NCBI GenBank assembly: GCA_004352715.1
Contig: SCFE01000120.1
Location: 1,344,069-1,408,068, forward strand
DNA length: 64,000 nucleotides
Direction of reading: 5' to 3'
DNA from: Hofstenia miamia
Lineage: Eukaryota > Xenacoelomorpha > Acoela
Notes under the pieces: model-generated
Seen by the model: only the letters and a program-made list of their open reading frames with translations
Database searches by the model: none
What the model was told of the DNA's origin: nothing
Translations under genes and position numbers: made by a program
In this document: in pieces, positions 55,076 through 64,000 of the stretch
Position numbering within the stretch: the stretch's first letter is position 1
How the letters are laid out: the number at the start of each line of letters is the position of its first letter

Positions 55076-55858
55076 CAGGGAGTTCAATCTCAATCTTGGG
55101 GGTCAATCTCAATTTTTTCAAATTCAATCCCAATCTCAATCTTTAATCTTGCCAAAAATCAATCTCAATCTCAAGCTTTTAAATTATTAATTTATTCGTG
55201 TTATTCTACTTTTTGGCAAATAGAAATATTTTGAAATGACGTTACTGTAAGCTGTTACATCAAATTTCATTTAGATTATGAATCAAATTTCATTAAATTC
55301 AATTCAAAATTCAAATATTAATAATAGAATCATTGGATTGGCTACTGATAAATGACAACTTTTGAAATTCGAAGTTAGTTATATATACAGTTTTAGTTTA
55401 CAATATACAATTTCAAAATTTGTAATCCAAATTCTAAATCCATATTTACCTCCACCAAGGAGGTTATGTTTTTGGTAGCATTGGTTTGTTTGTTTGTCTG
55501 TCTGTTAGCAACTTTACGGAAAAAGTAATCAATGGATTGACCTCAAGGAGCAATCCATTAAAATTTGGTGCTGATCTGTGGGACACAAGTTGCATGGCGG
55601 ATGTCTGTGCTCTTCAAGCGCTTTTCTAGTTATAAATATATTTTAATTTTTTAATTTTATTGCTGTGCAAACACAAATGCCATGTTAAATTTAATTTAAT
55701 GTTAAATAAAAATTTTAATAATAAAATTTAGAAATTTCTAAAAATTATGAGATGACGTCACGAAAATGACGTCAGTGAATTACCTCACATTTTCAATCTC
55801 AATCCTAAAAATAAATTCAATCTTCAATCACAAAAAAGTCAAGTACTTGAATTCCCTG
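55076..55858. mobile_element. hAT-like element (783 bp) with perfect 8 bp duplication
   Basis: Left end CAGGGAGTTCAATCTCAATC and right end, inverted, CAGGGAATTCAAGTACTTGA, each followed inward by runs of CAATCTCAATC-type repeats. GTTAATTT flanks both sides (55068-55075 and 55859-55866). A separate conserved repeat is nested at 55450-55630. Confidence 0.85.
55450..55630 (+). repeat. Nested CCACCAAGGAGGTTATG repeat
   Basis: Contains CCACCAAGGAGGTTATGTTT, then a TTTGTTTGTCTGTCTGTT block and AGCGCTTTTCTAGTT at its end. I recall this signature from many invertebrate genomes as a dispersed repeat of unclear class. Confidence 0.5.
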
Positions 55859-56127
55859 GTTAATTTATTCAATGCCATTTTGATTTAGAAAGTTATTGTA
55901 GAGTTTTTCAAATGGCGGCATTGCAACCTATTTTGTTTACTGTTGTTGTCCTCGATTTTTATATATTCATCCTAGTGTGTGTCTTTGATGAACCTTGTTA
56001 TGGTTCTTCATTGATGTATGTTTAGGCTTAAATGCATTTCAACATTAAAAGATGTTTTAGGTAACTACTTTATTAAATTTACATATTCATTATCCAATTA
56101 CACTGCAAATCACACTGAAATGATCAG

Positions 56128-56310
56128 GGGCATACACAGGATTTTCTCATGGGGGACATCTTTATCTTTACCTAATGCAGGGTGAAGCCTCATGAAAATT
56201 TTTGAAAATATTTACAAAATAGACCCTAAAAATGCATTTCATGATACTAGATTTTAAATTTTGCAATTTTTTACAAAAATTTTTTTTTGTTTTATCCAAT
56301 TAAATTTCTG
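56128..56310 (+). repeat. Dispersed repeat copy 2 (GACCCTAAAAATGCATTTC family)
   Basis: More diverged copy of the repeat at 35944-36180, in the same orientation; the 3' part is not recognisable. Confidence 0.65.
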
Positions 56311-57529
56311 TAATGGCATTCAGACACAGATATTTAACAGTGTGCTTTACAAAGTCATGCAGAATATTGTTGCTTAAAATTCCACACTAATAGAATTTTT
56401 AAATGAGCAGAAATAGTGCAAATGCATTGCCATGTTCATTTAGTTGAAAATAATGGGTTAAAAGGCTTTCTAATATATCTTTTTAACCAAAGTCCTGTTT
56501 GAGATATTTGGTATTTTTGAGGAATGTGTATCCATCCATTTACAGTACCAACCAATCTGACAATGTTTTTCAAATTAAACAATTTAAAAAGGTAGTCATA
56601 GATTATCAAACTTAGACTCAATTGAAAACTTTATCCAATACAAATGTATATTTTAGTATAGTAAACTCAATTAAAAAATATTTAAGATGAAATATACCAT
56701 TCCATAAGTTATGAGGCCTTGCTAAATATAACCTTCCATGTGTAATATCCTTTACCAGGCATTATCACATAACATTAGCTGTGTTATTGCGGGTAAGGAT
56801 TTACTTGTTGTTACTGCTTGACTAGTTTTTTCTGTTAACTTATGTAACCTAGAATTAACTGCTCACTGTTTAGGTGACAAAGCCATGTGGTAACCTCTAT
56901 AATGATCTTTTGTTGGGCATTTGCCCAAAGCACATCTCCACATCCAGTTTCACTGTTCCATCCAATGCTTGAGTGCCACTTCTCAGCTCAATCAATATAG
57001 CTTATGTGTACCCTACATTAGCTCAGTGCTTACTCAAGACACAACACAATTTGACTTAAACTCTATTATGTGAAAGTGTTATATCAATTCACAACCTGAA
57101 CTGTTACTAGATGTTTGTTTAATATTACATATAGCTTATTTAAATATACTCTGTTTGAACAACTTCCTAACCTACATTTATAATTCACTACATGTACGGT
57201 CACTTTATCAGTCAATATTAGGTCATTAATTTGGATCTAAAATACTATTAATATTATTCCTAGAGTTTGGTCATCCAACCATTTGCTGACAATCAATTAT
57301 TTAATTCATGTAGAAGTGAAATACTAGTCAGCTAATTGAGAGAAAACCCCTATACCTAACATATGTGCACTTTCATGATCTGGCACAGAGACCCTAGAAT
57401 CATTCCCTGTGATGTATCCAGACCACTACTAAACACCACTTGATTAGCTCAACATTGTACTAAATAATCAAACCATTAATATGAAACAAAATAAGAATTC
57501 TGAATAAAATTCTTTATCAAACTCTTACA
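56311..57529. other. No gene seen
   Basis: Non-coding, less repetitive sequence between the dispersed repeat and the gypsy region. Confidence 0.5.
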
Positions 57530-57820
57530 ATGGTTTTTAAACTATTTATAGTATTTCCAAAAGAAGTACCTGTCGATTCAAATTTAAACTTTCTGCCAAG
57601 ATGGTGGCTGAAAATAATGAAAGCGTCATTTAGTCAAAAAGTATTTTTATTGACAGACACAAATATCTCTTTTTTGACACATGTTGTTTCTTGGTTGCAT
57701 ATTAAAAATAAATCTGAAATAACACTAATTGATTTAATTACAATATTTTTAATCAACTTCTTTTCAATCTTAATCTCTTTTCTCGATGTTTGCAGCTTAT
57801 TGATGATTTTATTTGGATGA
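57530..57820 (+). other. Unassigned short open stretch sharing a phrase with 58720-58790
   Basis: TTGTTTCTTGGTTGCATA occurs here (about 57690) and at about 58730, followed by similar AT-rich sequence. The 96-codon stretch is hydrophobic and shows no known domain. It may be repeat-derived, near the end of the gypsy element. Confidence 0.3.
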
Positions 57821-57849
57821 TGCTACACACCCTCCTCAGCTTGCGTTAT

Positions 57850-60800
57850 TTTTAGCACAGCTCACTCACCATGCACTAAAGCATCCGCCTTCCGAATTAT
57901 TGATTCAGCCTATTGATCAGCCCACGTGGTTTTTCTGAATTCGTTTTGTTTGGTCATCTTAAGGACTGCCTCTCTTTCCGTTGTTATTCTATTAGCATAT
58001 TTCAGGAATCGTGTTTCTCAAATATCCTCTGCTATAAGCGTGATTTCTCGTAGTTCATTGATCTTTTGTGAGAATATTTCGTAATATTTGTGGTACAGTT
58101 GTATTCCTTTGATTCCTATCATCAATGTCATTTGTGCATTGGCTCTGCTTGTATGGGCTAGATCTTCCGTAATCTGATTGTTGGGGGTAAAAGAACATAT
58201 ATACTTTTTGTAGACTGCGGGTATTTGCCACATCTTTGTAAAAGAAACTGATGTTGTCTCTCACTTCTTTTTCAGTTATATTGTTAGGATCCTTCTTGTT
58301 GATCTGCATCATTGTAACAATTTCTACTCTCTTCCTGACATCATAGTAGTGGTAATTTCTTTCCCAGATGTCTGTCCATATGATATCATTTATTCCAGGG
58401 AATAGCATTATTGCTCTTGGATTCCGTTCTTCTATTTCTTTTCTGAGATCCTGCAGCTGTATGTTAATGGGTCTTCCTTGTGTGTAGAGTTGATCTGGCG
58501 TTATTGTGCCTTCAATGTAGACCCTCTCTCTATTGTTGTTTCTTAGCATTATCTCCTTCGAATTTTGTAGTCATCTCATTCTACCATAGCTTTTGCTTTT
58601 CTTTCTGTGTTCACATATGACTTATATTCATGTAGGAATGTTTTTGCCACTTTAACCTCTTTCGGTAATCTCCATCATAGGAGAACCATTGGTATCACAA
58701 TAGTTTCCAGCAGCGTGCAGACACTTATTGTTTCTTGGTTGCATAATACAAATCAATCTAACTGATCTAATAATTTTATAATATTGCTAATTATAATTTG
58801 TCTTGATGTGTGGGTATGGGCCTTCCGTAGTTGGTGCCATTGCTAGGCCTATCGTGGTGGGATAGTTCATTTTAGCTTCCAGGATAGTGTTCCAAAATGC
58901 TTGTGTTAATCCCCTCCAGCTTAATTTTAGTTGTATTTCTTCTTTGATGTCTATTCTTGCTGTTATACATTCAACATCTACAGCTAGTTGAGTGTATAGT
59001 TTCAGTAGTTCTTCCAATTCTGTTCCTGTAAATGCTTCCATAAACATGAGCTTTATTATTGCCACCATTTGTTGTTCTCTGATGTTTTGGAAGTTTCTTT
59101 CTTTGATATCTCTAGCTTCCCTGGTGACTTTGATCTCAACTAGGAACCGTTCATTCCATTGTTCTTGCTGGGCTGATTTCTCCCCATTTCTCTATATTTA
59201 TTCTGTCAATTGTCTGCTGCTTTTTAGGAGATAATAGTAATCTCGAGGATGTTAACAATTGTTCTTCTTCTATCATCTCTGCTTGGGATTTTGTAACCAT
59301 TTTTCAGAACTCCACTGATTCTGTTATGCCCCCTCATTTCATCATTTCCGCACTTTGTATGATTTTTGTGAATGTGCACCATGGGCTGTCTTGTTCATAT
59401 CTTTCCATTTTGTGGTCAAGGATCTTCTGCACATCTTTTCTGCACATCTTTCTGTGCTAACGTTTTTCTAATCTCATTTGTGCTTGCCAGTTTTTGTTTG
59501 TTGTCAGCCATGGTTGATGTTCCAGTTGTTTTATTCGTGTTTCAGATGTCACTCCCCACATGTATTTTTTCATTGGTTCATCGAATATAATAATTTCACT
59601 GGGGCATATCCCCGTCTTGTTAGCAATGCTTATCACTGATATTTTTCCCATTGGATTTTCATTCATTATCATTCAACTAAGTATTTTTTCCATCATCTGT
59701 ACTGGCTTTTCTGATCTATTCAGTGACTCCAGCTTTCCTGTGTGAACTTTTAATAGCCAATTTTTTGTTTGCATATTAATCAAAGCTATTGCTATCTCAT
59801 AATTTTTAACTTTTGCTAACCTATAGCAGGTATGTCATGAGATCGTGAGTTTCAGTTCTGCCTCTTCAGTTGTAAAAATTTCTAGTATCCATGCTGTTGT
59901 TCTGTAGTATACATCTGGTGCATTCTTCTCTTCAAATAATAACTGTTTGAAATCTTTTTTCGTGTTAAGCTCATAGGCTTTGTTCACCTCTGTTAATGCC
60001 ATCTCCACTGACTTGTGAAATTTTCGTGATGGTGCTTTGATTTTTATTTCTGGCCAACCTTCCTCTACTTTTTGTTGTAGTTTCATGTTTTTCCATATTG
60101 TCTGGATTTGTTGGAGATCCTCTTGTCGTTGTGTCAGACTGCACTTTTTGAATTGTGTGTTGGCCTTTTCTATCACATCTATGTCTGATGTTACTTCTAT
60201 TGTTTTTTTTGTCTGTAGAGGTCAATCGCGATGCATGGATCTACCATAATTCTGTAGATTTGTGCCCAATAATCTATCTGTAGTTCAAATCATATTAACT
60301 CTGGGATTGTCGTACTTCTTGGTGTTCCTTCCCATGGGAAGATATTTTCAGCTGACATGCATGCTTGTCTTAAGTGCTCAGGGATGTCTTAATTTGTTGA
60401 TATTGTGATTATTACTACTCTGACGTTTTATACTCTCGCGAATTCTCAATGTTTCATCTATTTTCTTCTCCAAGTTTTTTGTATATTCTTTTTGTTTCAG
60501 TACATGTATAATTGTAAGATTTTCTTCATCAATGTTTATTTCCTGTATCTCAGCTATTTTGTCTTTATACGCCATTATGGCTTGCATTGTGTCCAGTTTA
60601 AACTCATTGTCGAATACGATGTGCACTGTGCTTTGCATGTACAGTCTTTCTAATGTTTCATTCATCTCTTGAGGGTAGCTTATAATCACATTCACTTTTG
60701 GTCTATTATTTGCAACAAACACTATCAGTAGATTCTTCACTTCAGTTCTCGCAACTTTCCATATGTGGGTTTTTGTTTCTGGTGATAATTTTGTGAATGC

Positions 60801-61578
60801 ATTGCAATGCATCTTCAATGTTCCCATGAAGTAAGTATGTAGGGTTTCTCCATCGATTTTTGATATCCGCTTTTCTCTTTCTTTTGATTGTACAGTTCTC
60901 TCCAAAGTAGTTTCTGAGGAGGCGTGTAGCTGAGTCATCCTTAATGGTAATTTGCTGGTGCTTGGTTCACAGTCTGAAGGCTGTGAATCTGTGCTCATAT
61001 TTTCTACTGATTTGCCCTTGAATCGGCTCACACTTACTCCTATTGGCACTTGACATGCTGTGGTTCCAGATGAGATAATGTCAGCCTTGAATCGCTTTTG
61101 TATCTCCACGGCTCTTCCACCACTTACACTTTCCCCTGGAACTCCTCATGTCTCACTGCTCTTGAATCGGCGTTGTTGTCTTTGGGAGGGAAAGTTGTGC
61201 TGCGCACCAGTTTTCTGCATGCCCTTGAATAAGCGGTGCAGATCCCTAGTGGGAGAGGCTTTTTGTCCATTGGTATCTCTGCCCTTGAATCAGCCTTGGG
61301 GACTACTAGGACGCCTTTTCACTCTACGTCGTCTGTTCATCAGTTCTTTGTTCTTGTCCCTTCTGCCCTTGAGTCAACATCTGGTTTGAGAACTTCTTCA
61401 AACTCTGCTTCTCCTGTTCGTGGTTGAGAGCTCCTCTGGTAGTTGATTTCTGCGCACTCTCTTCTTCATCATGGGGTGCATCTTTTTCCTCAATTTTCCT
61501 AAATGCAGGTAGTAAATTTATATCCCATATTTCAGGGTCATGTATAGGTTTATTTCTTGCTGTCCTCTGGGGCAGCAC
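57850..61578 (-). pseudogene. Long 3' coding remnant downstream of integrase, function unknown
   Basis: About 3.7 kb of decayed coding sequence on the same strand as pol. Open pieces are 61324-61578 (acidic, glutamine-rich), 60378-61109 (243 aa, with a KLSPETKTHIWKVAR block), 59835-60176 (113 aa, lysine-rich helical), 59457-59672, 58787-59068 and 58055-58549 (with PRAIMLFPGINDI). Between them the same frames continue through single stops, for example EDI*ETRFLKYANRITTE near 58020. The inferred product is highly charged and helical. I see no signal peptide, membrane anchor, or gag-type zinc knuckle, which argues against a canonical env or gag. It could be a fused unknown ORF of this retrotransposon family or a second element inserted alongside. 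No LTR boundary was identified. Confidence 0.5.
61014..61377. repeat. Six dispersed copies of CCCTTGAATC in the gypsy 3' region
   Basis: Copies start at about 61014, 61084, 61157, 61221, 61281 and 61365, spaced 60-84 bp. On the minus strand they read GATTCAAGGGC, coding RFKGK-like or TQGQK-like pieces depending on frame. They look like a degenerate minisatellite inside a coding remnant. Confidence 0.65.
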
Positions 61579-61656
61579 TCTTCAGCTCGAATCATCATCT
61601 CTGATGTCTGCTGTATACTCATCATCGAATCCCTCTTTGTGTAGGCTTTCTAAATC

Positions 61657-63157
61657 TTACATATCGTATATAATTTCATTGCCATTAATTTGGCATATTT
61701 TGAATTTGGCATTCTCATCTATCTCTGTCTCTTCAATATCTGCTGTTGCTCTCTTCAGGTTTTGAAAATGCAATAGTCTATTATTGTCTAACATATATTC
61801 ATTGTTTGGCAGTGCTTGTGTTATTGTGTGGGGGCCAGACCATACCATTTTCAACTTCTGGACTTGGTTTGTGTCTGTTAGTTTAACCAGTGTAAACGCT
61901 TATACTTTATCTCCTACATTGTGTGTGTGACCGTAGATTTTTTTATTGTAATTGTGTTGCTGTCTCACTGCTGATTTTTTTATGGTGTGGCACATTGTTT
62001 TGTGAATCCCTGTGATTTAGTCCTTCAGTTGTTTTACATATTTGTTGTCCAACTTTCCACTGTAGTTGGTATTGCATTAAAGTGTGGTCGTCGCCTCTCT
62101 TCCAAACATTGCCTTGAATGGTGAGACTCCAGTTGTTGCAGGCACCAAGGTGTTATAATAGTATTCAATCATTTTGATTCCATCTGCTTCCTCCTATCCT
62201 TGTTGTTGCTACTCTGATTAGCTTGATTAGTGTTTGATTGAGTTGCTCCACTACTCCATTGGCCTGCGGATGATGCATGGTTGTTTGCTTGCTTGTGATT
62301 TCCAGGAGCTTTGCCATTTCCTGGAAAAGTCCACTCTCCAATTGGGGCCCCTTATCTGTTATAATCGTTTCTATTGGTCCTAGTCGCAATATCCATTCTT
62401 TTAAGACTATTTCTGCTGTGGTTTCTGCCGTGGTATTCCGCATTGGGACCATCCTTGCATACTTAGTAAAATTATCTAGCATTACTAGTAAATATTGATA
62501 ACCTTCTGCGTCCTTTGATAGCATTTCTAGGTCTATGTGGACTATTTCATTGAGTAGAGTCACAATAATTTTCTCTAATGGCGCTCTTCATGTTGGAAAG
62601 TGTTGTTTTTTATTGAGGAGGCATGTTGTGCACTTATTAATGATGTCCTTGACTACTTTCCTCACTGCTGTTGTTATGAATCTTGCATTGAATGTCTTCT
62701 CCGGCTGTGTAATTCCCAAATGACCTTTCTCATGTATTTTTCATATTAGTTCTCTCTTAAAGTAGTCAGGAATTGCAATCCAGTTATTACCAGCTTCAAC
62801 ATATAATAGCCTGTTCCTGTTGATTTTCCATTTATAGCATTCATAGTATCCTGCTGTTATTTTGGATAGTGTTGTCCGAGGTTCCCTGATCTTTTTTATG
62901 ATTTCACTGAGGATTATGTCATCTCTTTGTCTGTCTATTATTTCTTCTTCAGATATCTCCTCCCTCATCATTATTGGTAGTACTGCTTGACCTTTTTTGT
63001 CCACGTTTATATCTGGCAGTCCTTTGTACTCAGTGTGTGGCAGGAACTGGAATTGCTTCTTTTCTCTGTCTGTTTTCACTGCATCTATCTGGTATTCAGG
63101 CAATAATGTCCAGAAATCCGTGTTGTTACGCAATGTGACCTTCCTGTGTTCAATCAT
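61657..63157 (-). pseudogene. Ty3/gypsy-type integrase
   Basis: Minus strand. The 62741-63157 piece leads up to the N-terminal zinc-binding domain. The core (62165-62563) has VHIDLEMLSKDAEGYQYLLV (first D), IITDKGPQLESGLFQEM (second D) and HHPQANGVVEQLNQTL (catalytic E), so D,D(35)E-type residues are all present. Then come the MFGRGDDHTLM-like block and VWSGPHTITQAL (GPY/F-type C-terminal motif) with LHFQNLKRA (61657-61854). Stops and shifts divide the domains, so the copy is inactive. Confidence 0.85.
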
Positions 63158-63249
63158 AAATGTGAACTAGTTTAGGTATTCAATCTACTGTGACACTATT
63201 CTGGATTTATCCCTGGAGAACTTCTTTAACCAGGCCAATCCACTGTTGT

Positions 63250-64000
63250 CTGTTCATACTCTGAATTCTCTACCAATGAGGAAATGTCGAAATTTCTTAA
63301 TACTCTCAATCAATGCGAGCATCTCTACCTTAGTAGAGCCGTAGTTTTCTTTGCTTACCCTCAGTTTGCGGCTAAAAAACTGGATGGGTACCTCTTTTCC
63401 GTTCTTTATTTGACCAAGCATTGCTCTGATCACCACCTTGCTTGCGTCGCAATCTAAAATGAATTTTACATTATAATCTGGTGTGTTGAGGGAGGGTAAT
63501 TTCGCCAGTTCTTCTTTGACATTGTCCAGTTCCTCCTGCTCCTGCCAAGTCCATATGAATGGCACTGATTTACTCATCAATTTGGTCATCTTTGCCGTCT
63601 TACCAGCTATATTCAGAATAAAAGTTCCATAATAGTTGAAGAATTCCATAATCCTCTGTATGTCATTCTTATTGTTTGGTTTTTCTATCTTTCAGATCAT
63701 TTCTCTAGCATTGTTCTTCATGCATATTCTGCCCTTTTCTATTGTTCTTCCAAGGAACACTATTTTCTCTTTGAGAATGTCACACTTATTTCCATTACTA
63801 CGAAGTCCCGCATTTTCTAGGATTGTTAATGTTCTTTCCAATTTTTTCAGATATTCTTGGACTGTGTCACTTGTGACTATGATTTCATGAATATAGGCGT
63901 CAACCCCTTCCTCCATTCTGCATTTCTTATTTTTTAGTGCCTTCATTATGTATCTCTGAAAGGTTGCAGGTGCATTACAGAGTCCAAACGCCATATATAT
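63250..64000 (-). pseudogene. Ty3/gypsy-type pol: reverse transcriptase and RNase H
   Basis: Minus strand, entering from the window end. MAFGLCNAPATFQRYI is the RT block around motif B', and the catalytic DD region reads VDAYIHEIIV, where the expected YxDD appears changed to YIHE. FLGRTIEKGRI follows. The next open piece (63254-63649) has NYYGTFI, SVPFIWTWQEQEELDNVK, FILDCDASKVVIRAMLGQ (RNase H first aspartate) and PIQFFSRKL..ENYGSTKVEMLALI, ending in FRHFLIGREF. A stop and a frame change separate the two pieces. The order and motifs are those of Ty3/gypsy retrotransposons. The start of pol and any gag lie beyond the window. Confidence 0.85.

Noticed and set aside
59372-61765. Several hydrophobic, cysteine-rich plus-strand open stretches that could look like membrane proteins
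   Set aside because: They are antisense to the charged minus-strand gypsy remnant; hydrophobicity arises from reverse-complementing lysine/glutamate codons.
1-64000. tRNA, rRNA, CRISPR arrays or prokaryotic operons
   Set aside because: No cloverleaf, rRNA core motif or spaced direct-repeat array was recognised by eye; tRNAscan-SE and Infernal would be needed to exclude small RNA genes.

Overview
The window is AT-rich DNA from an animal nuclear genome. The evidence is spliced genes with GT-AG introns, two metazoan-type housekeeping genes (FIBP and mitochondrial ribosomal protein S18A), abundant (TA)n microsatellites with assembly gaps beside them, and a high density of decayed transposons. 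Nothing bacterial was seen: no operons, ribosome binding sites or CRISPR arrays. The species was not identified; an invertebrate is likely, judging from the mix of LINEs, P-type, hAT-like and Tc1/mariner-like elements and the compact introns of the host genes.

Region 1-24,000 holds no host gene that I can support. It contains hAT-like non-autonomous elements (749-1107, 9387-9812, 15294-15647), decayed non-LTR retrotransposon pieces (3215-3640 plus strand, about 4000-5184 minus strand, 7240-7956 plus strand), two large near-identical tandem duplications (12451-13588 and 18663-19958), a Tc1/mariner-like relic (20400-20990) and many TA runs.

Region 24,000-29,040 carries the longest intact reading frame, a 933-residue reverse transcriptase with a C-terminal restriction-like endonuclease (24047-26848). 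A one-base frameshift separates it from its last 47 codons. Two LINE tails follow.

Region 29,369-48,830 is the host-gene block, all on the minus strand. Two tandem paralogues of an endonuclease/exonuclease/phosphatase (EEP) protein, each 258 residues with the same intron position and phase, are separated by an inserted LINE. Next comes FIBP, four exons and 386 residues, with a 26-residue internal duplication and a 9.0 kb first intron filled with nested transposons: a LINE split by a 2.88 kb P-type (THAP) DNA transposon, a second P-type relic, and a mariner-like element with about 62 bp inverted repeats. MRPS18A lies just upstream of FIBP.

Region 49,000-51,900 is an element with long compound inverted terminal repeats and two uncommon coding segments that I cannot assign to a named transposon superfamily. 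It is the best candidate for an undescribed system. Region 52,000-57,800 has a 783 bp hAT-like element with perfect 8 bp target duplications. Region 57,850-64,000 (minus strand) is a decayed Ty3/gypsy-type retrotransposon with RT, RNase H and integrase, followed by an unusually long 3' coding remnant of unknown function. Element biology dominates the window; the four host genes are probably independent housekeeping or hydrolase genes sharing a strand.
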